Origin: an uncultured Erythrobacter sp.
Lineage (GTDB): Bacteria > Pseudomonadota > Alphaproteobacteria > Sphingomonadales > Sphingomonadaceae
Direction of reading: 5' to 3'
Assembly (NCBI GenBank): GCA_937969505.1
Contig: CALBWA010000009.1
Span: 124,001-188,000, forward strand
Length of the DNA stretch: 64,000 nt
The notes beneath the pieces were generated by a model. That model made no database searches. It had not been told where the DNA came from and saw only the letters and a list, made by a program, of their open reading frames with translations. Of this stretch, positions 1 through 9,580 are shown piece after piece. A program made the translations under genes and the position numbers. Positions within the stretch are counted from its first letter, which is position 1. Every line of letters begins with the position of its first letter.

Positions 1-6
1 GGCAGC

Positions 7-195
7 CTAGTCCTGTCTGTCCCAGTCGGCAGTGGCGATTTCTTCGGGCGAGGCAGGGCGGCTGGGCACTGCGTATCCATCGCCAAACCACTGCGCCAGA
101 TCGCGATCCTTGCATCGGACGGAACAGAACGGGGTGTGTTCTTCACTCCGGGGTTTCTTGCAGATCGGGCAGGGTTTTTGGCGCTTCGTCATCAT
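7..195 (-). CDS. yacG: DNA gyrase inhibitor / zinc protein YacG
   Basis: A 62-residue protein of the YacG family, small zinc-ribbon proteins that bind GyrB and inhibit DNA gyrase. Four cysteines are visible at residues 9, 12, 24 and 28 in the pattern CPIC...CSVRC, followed by the family signature LAQWFGDGYAVP. Its ATG overlaps the stop of the upstream ribonuclease gene by 4 bases (ATGA), so it is translationally coupled as the last gene of the infA-maf-ribonuclease cluster. The length is normal for the family. The gyrase role is known for the family and is not shown by this sequence. Confidence 0.93.
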   Translation of the reverse strand: MMTKRQKPCPICKKPRSEEHTPFCSVRCKDRDLAQWFGDGYAVPSRPASPEEIATADWDRQD

Positions 196-1154
196 TGCTC
201 GATTGTTTGGGCCTGAGCCGCTTCGAGCGCAAGAGAGGGATTGGTTTCAATCCGCACTTCTTTGCCGGTTCGCTCCGACAAATCGACCAGCCAATGCTCT
301 TTCAACTTCGCTTTGAGTGCGGGATGCACGGTCAGCAGCAGGACCCGTCCGCTCCCTTGCGCCATTTCCCCGCGTCGCAGCGCCATCCGCGCACAAGCCC
401 CCACGCGCGAGGTCGCGAAGCGATGGAGCAGCGATGGCCCCTCCAACCGAGCTACCAATTGCACAAAGCCAAAACCGTTCATGGCGGTGCGTTCATGGGG
501 CCAATTGGCCAGAGCCGCCTCCAGCGCGGCATCAACTTGTTTGCGCCCTAACTTGTCCTGAATAGTCGGAAAATCGATCCCGATTGAGCCGCCAAGATCA
601 AACCAGTTCAGAGACTGGGTGATGGCCGGGATCGCCGCCAGCGCAAGCGCGTGCGGGCTGGCATCGCCATCAATATCGATCAGGGTCATGGCGGGGGTCG
701 TGCTGATGATCAGCGATCCGCCAGCAAAATCAACCTGGCCGGTAGATGCTGCCTCCCACACTTCCTCCCAAAGCCCGGATGGGAACCGCCGGACGAGCCT
801 TCCCGTGTCGAAAACCGAGGCTGGCGGAATGTGCGGATTGTCATCGCCAAAATAGCGAGCCTGGGCCCGCTTTAACCGGCCCCGTTCAGCGATGGCCTCG
901 CGTGTTATGACAAGGCGAACATCGCTGCCTTCGCTCGCATTGCGCGGCAGGCCGCTGGCATTGATTTCCACGCCGCTTGGGCTGAGGCACAGCGCTCTGG
1001 AGGATCCGGCATTTCGAGCAATTATTTTCGCCATCAGGATTGTCCGGGCGCATTCTTTGCTCAGCCAAAATTGCTTGGCTCCAATCACTTGGTCTTTGTC
1101 GACCAACAGTGCGCGGGTTTCGCCAATACCCTCTTCAATCAGCCACTCAGCCAA
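192..1154 (-). CDS. Short ribonuclease E/G-family protein
   Basis: A 320-residue member of the RNase E/G family. The catalytic region is recognisable: LIDIDGD (Asp160 and Asp162) matches the TTIDVN motif of RNase E, and IGIDFPTI (Asp194) matches the second metal-binding aspartate motif. It is much shorter than RNase G (about 490 residues). No CPxCxG zinc link is present, and I cannot make out a clear S1 domain. It overlaps maf by 8 bases upstream and yacG by 4 bases downstream. The likely role is single-strand RNA cleavage or maturation. Family membership is clear; activity without the zinc link is an inference. Confidence 0.85.
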   Translation of the reverse strand: MAEWLIEEGIGETRALLVDKDQVIGAKQFWLSKECARTILMAKIIARNAGSSRALCLSPSGVEINASGLPRNASEGSDVRLVITREAIAERGRLKRAQARYFGDDNPHIPPASVFDTGRLVRRFPSGLWEEVWEAASTGQVDFAGGSLIISTTPAMTLIDIDGDASPHALALAAIPAITQSLNWFDLGGSIGIDFPTIQDKLGRKQVDAALEAALANWPHERTAMNGFGFVQLVARLEGPSLLHRFATSRVGACARMALRRGEMAQGSGRVLLLTVHPALKAKLKEHWLVDLSERTGKEVRIETNPSLALEAAQAQTIEQ

Positions 1155-1731
1155 TTTGGAAACCGGCAGATTTCAAAAGTGTGCGCGTTTCATACAGGGG
1201 TAGGCCCATGATGCTCGAATGGCTCCCTCTGATCCATTGGATCAGACCCTCTGCTGCCCCTTGAATGGCATAGCCGCCCGCTTTGCCGCGCCATTCGTCG
1301 CCTGCGATGTAGGCGTCCACTTCTTCATTCGACAGCACCTTGAACTTCACGATATTTTCGCTCAGCCGGGTTTTCTGCGTGCCATCGGGCGCTCGCAGGA
1401 CAACGCTGGACAGAACCGCATGTCGCCGACCTGACAGCAACGTCAGGCAGTCGCGTGCTTCCTGTTCGGTTTCGGTCTTGGGCAGAATGCGGCGTCCAGC
1501 GGCCACTACTGTATCACCAGCCAGCACGTATCCGTCGGCGCAGATTGCTGCCGCCTTCTGTTTTCCCATGCGCAGCGCATAGTCGCGCGGCCGTTCAGCC
1601 GCGTGTGGGGTTTCGTCAATATCGGCTGGCACAACTTGATCAGGCTCAATTCCCAGGCGGGCGAGCAATTCCAGTCGCCGTGGACTGGCAGAAGCAAGGG
1701 TCAAGCTGGGGTGATTGGCAGGCGCGCCCAT
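1147..1731 (-). CDS. maf: Maf-like nucleoside triphosphate pyrophosphatase
   Basis: A 194-residue Maf-family protein, which hydrolyses non-canonical or methylated nucleoside triphosphates to monophosphates (house-cleaning). The N-terminal signature ASASPRR near residues 13-19 is diagnostic, and LAGDTVV carries the catalytic aspartate region. Length is normal. It begins 13 bases after the infA stop, without a strong ribosome-binding site, and its end overlaps the ribonuclease gene, which suggests one transcript. The exact substrate class (dTTP/UTP or m7GTP type) cannot be decided from what I see. Confidence 0.93.
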   Translation of the reverse strand: MGAPANHPSLTLASASPRRLELLARLGIEPDQVVPADIDETPHAAERPRDYALRMGKQKAAAICADGYVLAGDTVVAAGRRILPKTETEQEARDCLTLLSGRRHAVLSSVVLRAPDGTQKTRLSENIVKFKVLSNEEVDAYIAGDEWRGKAGGYAIQGAAEGLIQWIRGSHSSIMGLPLYETRTLLKSAGFQIG

Positions 1732-1744
1732 TAAGCGCAGCCGC

Positions 1745-2002
1745 TTATTGAGGGCCGGGGCCCTGACCAGGACCGCCGCGACCGGGCATAAAACGATAGG
1801 TAATTCGCGCCTTGGTCAGATCATAGGGTGTCAGCTCGCACAGCACTTCGTCACCCACCAGCACCCGGATACGGTTCTTGCGCATCTTGCCGGCGGTGTG
1901 GCCGAGCACTTCGTGACCGTTTTCAAGCTCCACTCTGAACATCGCATTGGGCAGCAATTCTACCACCTTGCCGCGCATTTCGAGGAGTTCTTCCTTGGCC
2001 AT
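1745..2002 (-). CDS. infA: Translation initiation factor IF-1
   Basis: An 85-residue S1/OB-fold protein beginning [20 protein letters not shown] and containing [15 protein letters not shown], the classical IF-1 sequence. IF-1 binds the A site of the 30S subunit during initiation. It has a short glycine- and proline-rich C-terminal extension (about 13 residues) beyond the usual 72-residue core; such tails occur in alphaproteobacteria. It is the first gene of a minus-strand cluster with maf, the ribonuclease and yacG. The upstream 227 bases shared with the divergent receptor gene must carry its promoter, which I could not locate confidently. Confidence 0.97.
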   Translation of the reverse strand: MAKEELLEMRGKVVELLPNAMFRVELENGHEVLGHTAGKMRKNRIRVLVGDEVLCELTPYDLTKARITYRFMPGRGGPGQGPGPQ

Positions 2003-2229
2003 GTAAATCCTTGATCAAATTAAAAAGCAAAATTTCTCGGGCGCCTTAGCCCTACGCGGGAAAAAAGGGAAGCCTAGTGCGTTATGGCTGAGTGTAGTCG
2101 ATAACATTTCACAAACCGACACTAACTATCTGCCGCCTCCGTGCAAAAGTGCAGCGAGCGCCCACACGATGCAAAATGTTACAATTTAGGAGCTTGTGTG
2201 ACTATGCCCGCTAAGCGATTCTCGGCCGG

Positions 2230-5079
2230 ATGAGCGCCCGAGCTAACCCCCTTGCAGCGTGCAGTGTGCTCGCCCTTGCATTGGGCTCTGTTTCGCACCA
2301 GCCAGCGAAGGCTCAGCAGGGCCTGGCCGATGTTCAGCCCGAAGTTGGTGAATTGACCGACATTATCGATGCTGGAGACATCGTCGTGACCGGCGAACGA
2401 CTTCGCGGTCAGGTGCAGGTTGAACAGGCTCCCATTCTGGAGCTCGACGAGGCCGACATAGAGGGCATCGGAGCCAATTCCATCGTTGAATTGCTGGAGG
2501 TGGTGGCGCCGCAGACCAATTCTTCGCGCGGGCGAGGTGGCGGTGGTGGCCCGGCTATTCTGGTCAATGGCTTACGGATATCGAGCTTTAGAGAACTGCG
2601 ATCCTATCCCCCCGAAGCGATCCGTAAGGTCGAGGTTTTGTCCGAAGAAGTGGCAGTAAAGTTCGGTTTTTCGCCCAATCAGCGGGTCGTGAACCTGATA
2701 TTGAAAGAGAACTTTGCCAGTCGCGAGGTCGAGGTTGAATATGAAGGGCCAAGCGATGGCAGTTATGCCGCGCGCGAGGCGGAGTTCACTCTGCTTAAGC
2801 TTGATCAGGGTCGCAGACTGAATGTTAACGCCGAAGTGCGCGACACGACTTTGCTGGACGAGAGCGAGCGCGATATCATTCAAACGCCGGGTTCGACCAG
2901 TGATCTGGCTAGCGATCCTGACCCTGCCGAATTCCGCAGCCTGGTCGATGATAATCTGGAGATAGAGGCGACCGTCAACTGGACCACATCCAGCCTGGAT
3001 GATGGCACCTTGCTGTCGCTCAACGGAACCTATGAGCGGGAGGAAAACATCGGGCTTTCCGGCCTGAACTCCGTGTTGCTGACCGATACGTTCGGGAACC
3101 AGACCCTGCGCACTTTTGGCGAAGATACCCCGCTCAGGACGCGGCAAAATTCCGATCTTCTGGCGTTTGGTGCGACGCATACGCGCCGGCTAGGCGGATT
3201 TCAGCTGACGGCAACGACAGATGCCACGCTGAACGAAACGCGCACACTGACTGACCGGCCATTTGATACGCAAGGCTTGGTGAATGCCGCCACGGCGGGC
3301 ACTCTCGCTCTGGATGGCGTGTTGCCGGGCAATGCAGTCAATGGTTTCGACATTGCCAACAATCAGACAATTCGCTCGTCCAGTCAGATCACCCTGAACG
3401 GCAGCCCCTTGTTGCTACCCGCCGGTGAAGTGACAACAACTTTGGATTTTGGCCTCGACTGGTTGCAGATCAAGAGCGACGACACCCGCAGCCTGGTTGA
3501 TACGGACTTATCGCGGACACGGTGGGAGGCAGGTGCCAATCTTTCAGTTCCGATTGCTCGCCGCGGCGGTGCGTGGGGTGCGATTGGCGATGTAACGCTG
3601 AATTTCAACGGCGGGATCGAAGAGCTATCGGACTTCGGCACATTGTTCGATGGCAGTGTCGGCGCGACCTTTGGTGTAAGCAAAAATCTCGAGCTCACAG
3701 CTACATATATCTATGCTGAAGTGGCTCCCAGCCTGAGTGAACTGGGGCGACCTGAAATCGCCAACTTCAATGCGACCGTATTTGATTTCGTCAATGGCGA
3801 ACCCGTGCTGGCGACCGTCATCACTGGCGGCAATCCCGATCTGGAAGCGGAAACCCAACGCGATTGGAAATTCGGTGCCAATTGGGAACTGCCGATGATC
3901 GACAACACGCGGTTTACGGCTGAATACATCCGCAACAAATCATCCGATGTGACAAGCAGTTTTCCCTCTATTACCGAGGCCATCGAGGCAGCCTTCCCTG
4001 ATCGCATTACGCGCGATTTCACTGGGCGACTGACTGCGGTAGACCGTCGCCCAGTCACCTTTGACCGTACGCGCTCGGAGCGCCTGGTGTTCGGACTGAG
4101 CACACGCGGTCAATTCGGGAAGGCTACCGCAGATGCCAGTGGCGGATTTGGGCGCGGGGGCCGTCCGCAAGCCGGCAATGACGCTGCAGCCCAACGTGGC
4201 AATCGGCCCGATCGGTCAGAGCGAGGCGCAGATGGCATATCGCGCGAAGATCGGCAGGCGCGCTTCGCGGCCCTGCGCGAGCGGCTGTGCGCCGATGACG
4301 GGCTCGATTATCTGAAAGGACTGGCTACAGCCGTTGCTGCTGGCGAGGGTCTCGCCCAGAACTATCCCGGCATAAATGCCCAGCAGGCCGCTCGAATGTT
4401 GCAACGCTTCTCCAACGAAGATGGCTCGCTTAATGAGGAACGTCTGGCAGCCTTCCGGACCCGGATGTGTGAAGCTGGCGCCGGTAGCGGCCCATCGCAA
4501 GCCGGTCAGGGTGGTCCGCCGCCAGCAGCCGCAGCGGGCGGACGGCCTGCTGGTGTAGGTGCTGGTCGCCCCGGCGGTGGTCGCGGCTTTGGCAGGGATG
4601 GCAGAGGCCGCTATTTCATCAATCTGACCCATTCCGTAGAGCTGGAAAACACGATCACAATCAGTGATCTGACCCCTGTGCTCGACCAATTGGATGGCGA
4701 AACCACCCAATTCCTGGGGTTCCCACGCCACAATACGCGGCTGGAAGCGGGCATGTTCCGCAATGGCAAGGGTGTGCGCCTGTCAGGCAATTACACTGGC
4801 AGCAGACGCATCAATGGCAGCTCGCTTACCGGCAGCAGCGACTTGCAGTTTGACGATCTGCTGGTGATCGATTTGCGCGTATTCGTGAATCTGGGTCAAG
4901 TGCTTAACAAGCAGGACACTTTCCTTGACAATCTGAGGGTCGCATTCCGGGCAGACAACGTCTTCAACGCGCGTCAGCAGGTTCGCGATGGAGATGGCAA
5001 TGTGCCACTGACCTATCAGCCAGCCTTGCTTGATCCGACGGGCCGGTTCATCGGTATTGATCTGCGAAAGATGTTTTGA
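2230..5079 (+). CDS. TonB-dependent outer-membrane receptor with an extra inserted domain
   Basis: A 949-residue outer-membrane receptor. A signal peptide covers about residues 1-29 (ending AKA-QQ). A plug domain follows (DIVVTGERLRG, then ILVNGLRI and PEAIRKVEVL, about residues 50-160), then a beta-barrel ending in aromatic-rich strands up to the terminal DLRKMF. An in-frame stop at 2212-2214 fixes the start at this ATG. Unusually, residues about 637-794 interrupt the barrel with Gly/Arg/Pro-rich linkers around a helical block carrying two cysteines (687 and 747). Substrate unknown; such receptors import siderophores, cobalamin or glycans using TonB-ExbBD energy. The gene stands alone with no adjacent regulator. 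Confidence 0.85.
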   Translation: MSARANPLAACSVLALALGSVSHQPAKAQQGLADVQPEVGELTDIIDAGDIVVTGERLRGQVQVEQAPILELDEADIEGIGANSIVELLEVVAPQTNSSRGRGGGGGPAILVNGLRISSFRELRSYPPEAIRKVEVLSEEVAVKFGFSPNQRVVNLILKENFASREVEVEYEGPSDGSYAAREAEFTLLKLDQGRRLNVNAEVRDTTLLDESERDIIQTPGSTSDLASDPDPAEFRSLVDDNLEIEATVNWTTSSLDDGTLLSLNGTYEREENIGLSGLNSVLLTDTFGNQTLRTFGEDTPLRTRQNSDLLAFGATHTRRLGGFQLTATTDATLNETRTLTDRPFDTQGLVNAATAGTLALDGVLPGNAVNGFDIANNQTIRSSSQITLNGSPLLLPAGEVTTTLDFGLDWLQIKSDDTRSLVDTDLSRTRWEAGANLSVPIARRGGAWGAIGDVTLNFNGGIEELSDFGTLFDGSVGATFGVSKNLELTATYIYAEVAPSLSELGRPEIANFNATVFDFVNGEPVLATVITGGNPDLEAETQRDWKFGANWELPMIDNTRFTAEYIRNKSSDVTSSFPSITEAIEAAFPDRITRDFTGRLTAVDRRPVTFDRTRSERLVFGLSTRGQFGKATADASGGFGRGGRPQAGNDAAAQRGNRPDRSERGADGISREDRQARFAALRERLCADDGLDYLKGLATAVAAGEGLAQNYPGINAQQAARMLQRFSNEDGSLNEERLAAFRTRMCEAGAGSGPSQAGQGGPPPAAAAGGRPAGVGAGRPGGGRGFGRDGRGRYFINLTHSVELENTITISDLTPVLDQLDGETTQFLGFPRHNTRLEAGMFRNGKGVRLSGNYTGSRRINGSSLTGSSDLQFDDLLVIDLRVFVNLGQVLNKQDTFLDNLRVAFRADNVFNARQQVRDGDGNVPLTYQPALLDPTGRFIGIDLRKMF

Positions 5080-5116
5080 CCCTGTCAGGGCGAACGGCCA
5101 GCAGGCAAGAGCTGGA

Positions 5117-5914
5117 TCAGCTTAAATCAGTGTCGGGAAACATCCAGCTGTGCACGGGCGATGGCTCGAAGGGTGCCCATTCGCCTTCAGGTTGGCGCAG
5201 GCGATCGGCGATGGCTATCATCACCGACGGGTTTACGCCCAAGCCGATATGACTGGCATAAACCTCAATGTTCTCAAACGGAGTTTTGCTCGGCTGCTGC
5301 ACGGATCCGCGCCAATGCACCACACCATCGGTTTTCGTCAGGATAGAGGTGGTGGGCACGGGCGGGGCCTGATTGAGGCCGTTGAACTTACCATCCCGCA
5401 TCACTTCAGGTTCGTCGCCATTGAAGAATTCGAACAGCCGACGCGCATTGGTGTGATTGCGGTCATCACTGATCGGGCTTCCCAGTGAAATGACACTGCG
5501 CACTTTTTCAGGATGCATTTTGGCCAGTTCGCGGGCAAGGACGCCGCCAAGGCTCCAGCCGATCAGGGAAATCTTGCCGCCACTGGTGTTGTAAAGGTTT
5601 GCAACCTGTGCCCGCAGACGTTCGACCAGAAAATCATCCACCTTCACATTGCGACCGCTGTCCCACCCGTGCGCGTCGTAACCCAGCTGACGCAGCAATT
5701 TGCGCATTGGCCGTGTCGAACTGTTTGACGCCATGAAGCCGGGTAACACCATGACGGTGTGGCCATCGCCACCTTCCAGCGTAGAAAGATATCCGCGCGA
5801 CATGAAAAATGCGCCCAATTCGAAAATCGCGCGCCCTTCAGCAAGGGCCCAGAAATTGCTTGGCGGGCGAGCAGCTGGCCCATTGATGGTTTCTGCCGGT
5901 GCTACGCTGGCCAT
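5117..5914 (-). CDS. Alpha/beta-fold hydrolase
   Basis: A 265-residue alpha/beta hydrolase. The nucleophile elbow is GWSLGG (serine nucleophile), and VLPGFMASNSS supplies the oxyanion region; a late DSW-type segment and HIGLG contribute the likely acid and histidine. It resembles the lipase/esterase-like hydrolases found next to wax-ester synthases. Its ATG overlaps the stop of the acyltransferase gene (TAATG), so the two are coupled. Inferred role: turnover of acyl esters or neutral lipids made by the partner. No signal peptide is seen, so it should be cytoplasmic. Confidence 0.82.
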   Translation of the reverse strand: MASVAPAETINGPAARPPSNFWALAEGRAIFELGAFFMSRGYLSTLEGGDGHTVMVLPGFMASNSSTRPMRKLLRQLGYDAHGWDSGRNVKVDDFLVERLRAQVANLYNTSGGKISLIGWSLGGVLARELAKMHPEKVRSVISLGSPISDDRNHTNARRLFEFFNGDEPEVMRDGKFNGLNQAPPVPTTSILTKTDGVVHWRGSVQQPSKTPFENIEVYASHIGLGVNPSVMIAIADRLRQPEGEWAPFEPSPVHSWMFPDTDLS

Positions 5915-7416
5915 TATGCTTTCTCCCGCGACGTTTTCTTTGTTTTTGCTGATTTTTTCGGCTTGGCTGCTGCTGCGTTTTTAGCAGGCCTTGTGCCCAA
6001 AGCCGTGGCAGCCTCGACCAGCTCGGTAAAGCTTTCTTCGATGCAGCTGACGTAAAATTCCGGATCGGGCAGCAGCTTGCGGCATGCCGTAAAGGCAATT
6101 GTCGCCTCGTCCCGATAGGATTGCACAACATGGCCCAGACCCAGACCATCGGTCAGGCAGAGCAAGCCCATCATGCTTTCCAGCCGCGCACCGCTTGAGA
6201 AAATAGATACTGGCGGGCCGGGCACATTGGTGACCACGGTTGAAAACGGTGGTCCAACCCGGTTGGCAAGGCCCAATCGCGTGTACAACTGCGCACCCAA
6301 CGCCATGAACAGAGCAGGGCTGACCTTGCTGATCTCGGTCATGTTGCGCGCGCCCACCGCTTCGGTCATCGCCTTGCTGTTCGACGTCTGGGAGTAAACA
6401 TAAGCCAGACGCTCGGCCGGATCATCCAGATGAGAGCCCAGCGGCGCGATCATTGCGGCAACCTGATTGCCCATATCGCCTTTTTCTTCGCTCGAACGCA
6501 CGGAGATCGGTGCCATCGCGGTCAGCGTCTTGGCCGGCAAATCATCCTTCGCCATCAGGTATTTGCGCATCGATCCACCGATGACCGACAGGAACACGTC
6601 GTTGACTTTCGCTCCCGGTGCCAAGGCGCGGATCGCCTTGATATCATCCAGCTTGAAGCTGCGCCCTTCCACCACCCTGTGCGGGGAAATCACTGCATTG
6701 AACCGGCATCGCGGGGCCAGCATTTCGCCGTGAATGTTGAAGTCTTTCTTCACCAGGCCCTGCACCGCCTTGGTCAGGCCGGGAATGGCCTGGGCCGCAA
6801 CATTGACCTGCCGCATCGGGTTGGTCACCGCGTTCCACCAGCTGCGCGCCAACAGGCCAACGGTGCCCGGTTCTGCCTCTGGCTGCCAGGTGTCAGCCTT
6901 GGTCAGAGGGGCAGGATCAGGGTCAAGAGTGTGCATCGCTTCCATCAGATCGATTCCGCTCATCCCGTCGATGGCCGAATGGTGCACTTTGGTCACGAAG
7001 GCGAAACTGCCGGGCGCAATGCCGTCAATATTGTCGAGCCCTTCAATCACGGTGAATTCCCACGGGGGGCGCTTCAGATCGAGCGGGCGGGCAAAGACGC
7101 GGGCAGCCTGAATGCACAATTGGCGCCAGTCACCCGGCTTGGGAAGGGCGACGTGGCGAACGTGATATTCAAGATCGAAATCCTCGTCCTCGACCCAATA
7201 GGGAAAATCGAGGTTGAACGGCACGCGGACCAGCTTCTGGCGCATCGTGCGTGACAATTGCATGCGCGAACGCAGGAATTCGAGAATGTCTTTGAAGCGG
7301 ACGAAGCCGCCGGGCGCGGTTTCCGGATTGTAAATCAGGATCGAGCCGATGTGCATCGGCGAATTGCGCGTCTCCATCGCCACGAAGGACGCATCCATTC
7401 CCTGCAATTGGCGCAA
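5914..7416 (-). CDS. Wax ester synthase / diacylglycerol acyltransferase family protein
   Basis: A 500-residue protein of the bacterial WS/DGAT family, which transfers acyl groups from acyl-CoA to alcohols or diacylglycerol. The catalytic HHxxxDG motif is present as HHSAIDG (His145, His146, Asp150). N-terminal LQGMDASFV and late NVPGPP motifs are also family hallmarks. Translation starts at TTG with GGGAGAG upstream; this matches the family N terminus better than any later ATG. The C terminus is Ala/Lys-rich and probably disordered. It is coupled to a hydrolase downstream, a pair suggesting storage-lipid metabolism. Substrate preference is not predictable here. Confidence 0.9.
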   Translation of the reverse strand: MRQLQGMDASFVAMETRNSPMHIGSILIYNPETAPGGFVRFKDILEFLRSRMQLSRTMRQKLVRVPFNLDFPYWVEDEDFDLEYHVRHVALPKPGDWRQLCIQAARVFARPLDLKRPPWEFTVIEGLDNIDGIAPGSFAFVTKVHHSAIDGMSGIDLMEAMHTLDPDPAPLTKADTWQPEAEPGTVGLLARSWWNAVTNPMRQVNVAAQAIPGLTKAVQGLVKKDFNIHGEMLAPRCRFNAVISPHRVVEGRSFKLDDIKAIRALAPGAKVNDVFLSVIGGSMRKYLMAKDDLPAKTLTAMAPISVRSSEEKGDMGNQVAAMIAPLGSHLDDPAERLAYVYSQTSNSKAMTEAVGARNMTEISKVSPALFMALGAQLYTRLGLANRVGPPFSTVVTNVPGPPVSIFSSGARLESMMGLLCLTDGLGLGHVVQSYRDEATIAFTACRKLLPDPEFYVSCIEESFTELVEAATALGTRPAKNAAAAKPKKSAKTKKTSREKA

Positions 7417-7609
7417 GGCTCTCTCCCACTGCTATGTGCGGCTGACAGAGATCGTCGCGCGCAGGATTATTAACTTTTTGCCCGTTTTCGGGTCGTGATC
7501 TATCGCTCGTAGCAGGATTGCGTTGCATTGCACAACCCAAGCCACCGTGGCGCTTATTTGGCCACCTTAGCCTTTGATCTGGTCGCCAATCCTTCCTATC
7601 TGCAAAACT

Positions 7610-9574
7610 ATGGCAAATGGGCGAGAACCTTCAGCGGCAGGATCACCGCATGATCCGCGCGGGGCGCAGCGGTTCAATGAAGAGCGCGCGACCTATACTG
7701 TTGCCAGCGCCACGCCAGATCTTGCCGCAGGGATCGCTGCGATCAAGAATACCGTCGACACGCTCAAGCCTGTGCCGGGCGTGTACCGCATGCTCGATAC
7801 ACGCGGGGACGTTCTGTACGTTGGCAAGGCGCGCAGTCTGAAGGCCAGGGTGGCCAATTATACGCAGGTAAAGGGTCTGACCAACCGGTTGCAACGGATG
7901 ATCAGCCAGACGCGCGCGATGGAGATCGTGACCACAAATTCAGAGGCCGAGGCGCTGCTGCTCGAAGCGCAATTGGTAAAGCGGTACCGCCCGCCGTTCA
8001 ATGTCCTTCTGCGAGATGACAAGAGCTTCCCCTTCATCCTGCTGCGATCAGAGCATGCCTATCCCCGCATCATGAAGCATCGCGGCGCGCGCCGGGCCAA
8101 GGGCAATTACTATGGCCCCTTCGCTAGCGCGGGCAGCGTCAACACCACGATCAACGCCTTGCAGAAACTGTTTCTGCTGCGGTCATGCACGGACAGTTTT
8201 TTCTCCCGCCGGGACCGGCCCTGTCTGTTGTATCAAATCAAACGGTGCAGCGCGCCTTGCGTAGGGCGGATTAACGAGGACGGCTATGCGGAGCTGGTCG
8301 ATCAGGCCAAGGATTTCCTGGCAGGCAAATCGGGCCAGGTGCAGGCAGGTCTTGAAAAACAGATGGCCAAGGCCGCTGAAGAGCTCGATTTTGAAACCGC
8401 GGCCATACTGCGCGATCGGCTGAGGGCAGCCACGTTCATTCAGGGCAGCCAGGCCATCAATGCTTCGGGTGTTGGAGATGCTGATGTCTTTGCCCTGGCA
8501 GCCAAGGGTGGGCAGATCGGCGTGCAAGCCTTCTTTATCCGCGGTGGGCAAAATTGGGGCCATCGCGCTTTCTTCCCGACCCACACCAAGGATGTGGATG
8601 ATGCTCAGGTGCTCGCCAATGTCATCCTGCAATTCTACGAAGAGGTGCCCCCTCCACCGACCGTGCTGGTCGATCGGGAACTGCCCGAGAGTGATCTGAT
8701 TGAAACTGCCCTGAGTGAATTGGCAGGCAAGAAGGTAGCGCTTTCCATCCCGCAACGCGGCGACCGGCGCAAACTGATGCAGCAGGCCAGCCGCAATGCA
8801 ACCGAGGCGCTGGAACGGCGTTTGGCAGAGCGTGGGACCAAGGCTAGGATCGGGCGCGAGCTCGCCGAATTTCTCGAACTGGACGAGCCGCCGCAGCGTA
8901 TCGAAATCTACGACAACAGCCATATTCAGGGCGCCAAGGCAGTTGGCGCGATGGTGGTGGCCGGCCCGGAAGGCTTCATCAAGAACCAGTATCGCAAATT
9001 CAACATTCGCGAAGCGCAGACAAATGATGATTTCGGCATGATGCGCGAAGTCATGCGCCGCAGGTTCGAACGGGCATTGAAGGAAGATCCAGATCGCGAG
9101 ACGACGGGCGAAAAGGCCATCTGGCCCGATCTTGTTTTGATTGATGGCGGCAAAGGCCAGATGTCATCAGTTCGTGATACGCTGGAGGAGTTGGGGATTG
9201 AAGATGTGCCGCTGATCGCCATTGCCAAGGGGCCGCATCACGGCCGCGAAGGGCGCGAGGTGTTTCACTTCCCCGATGGCCGCGAGAAAACTCTGCCGAC
9301 CAACTCTCCAGTGTTGTTCCATCTGCAAAATCTGCGCGATGAAGTGCATCGCTATGCCATTGGGGCGCATCGTGCCAAGCGCAGCCGCGCTATACAGGCA
9401 TCGCCGCTCGACGAAATTCCAGGCATTGGCCCGGCACGCAAACGCGCGCTGCTGCTGCATTTCGGAACGGCGGGCAAAGTCCGCGCCGCTTCGCTGCAGG
9501 ATCTGCAAAGGGCCCCCGGCGTATCGGAAACGGTCGCCCGCAGCATTTACGATTTCTATCACGCGAGCGAGTAG
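7610..9574 (+). CDS. uvrC: UvrABC excinuclease subunit C
   Basis: UvrC makes the dual incisions in nucleotide excision repair. With the ATG at 7610 the protein has 654 residues. An open TTG start at 7574 would add 12 residues and is less likely. Domains in order: GIY-YIG endonuclease (VPGVYRMLD...LYVGKA), UVR motif (ELDFETAAILRDRL), RNase H-like C-terminal nuclease (IEIYDNSHIQG and LVLIDGGKGQ), then tandem helix-hairpin-helix (IPGIGPARKRALL). It carries an N-terminal extension of about 40 residues before the GIY domain. It is convergent with tesB, with 6 bases between stops. Confidence 0.96.
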   Translation: MANGREPSAAGSPHDPRGAQRFNEERATYTVASATPDLAAGIAAIKNTVDTLKPVPGVYRMLDTRGDVLYVGKARSLKARVANYTQVKGLTNRLQRMISQTRAMEIVTTNSEAEALLLEAQLVKRYRPPFNVLLRDDKSFPFILLRSEHAYPRIMKHRGARRAKGNYYGPFASAGSVNTTINALQKLFLLRSCTDSFFSRRDRPCLLYQIKRCSAPCVGRINEDGYAELVDQAKDFLAGKSGQVQAGLEKQMAKAAEELDFETAAILRDRLRAATFIQGSQAINASGVGDADVFALAAKGGQIGVQAFFIRGGQNWGHRAFFPTHTKDVDDAQVLANVILQFYEEVPPPPTVLVDRELPESDLIETALSELAGKKVALSIPQRGDRRKLMQQASRNATEALERRLAERGTKARIGRELAEFLELDEPPQRIEIYDNSHIQGAKAVGAMVVAGPEGFIKNQYRKFNIREAQTNDDFGMMREVMRRRFERALKEDPDRETTGEKAIWPDLVLIDGGKGQMSSVRDTLEELGIEDVPLIAIAKGPHHGREGREVFHFPDGREKTLPTNSPVLFHLQNLRDEVHRYAIGAHRAKRSRAIQASPLDEIPGIGPARKRALLLHFGTAGKVRAASLQDLQRAPGVSETVARSIYDFYHASE

Positions 9575-9580
9575 CGCAGC

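Noticed and set aside
2158-2180. AT-rich AAAATGTTACAATTT upstream of the TonB receptor, similar to the stretch at 25868
   Set aside because: The shared letters are too few and too AT-rich to call a common operator without a genome-wide count.
6430-7254. A 274-codon frame antisense to the WS/DGAT gene
   Set aside because: His/Arg/Gln-rich shadow, while the minus strand carries the full catalytic HHxxxDG protein.
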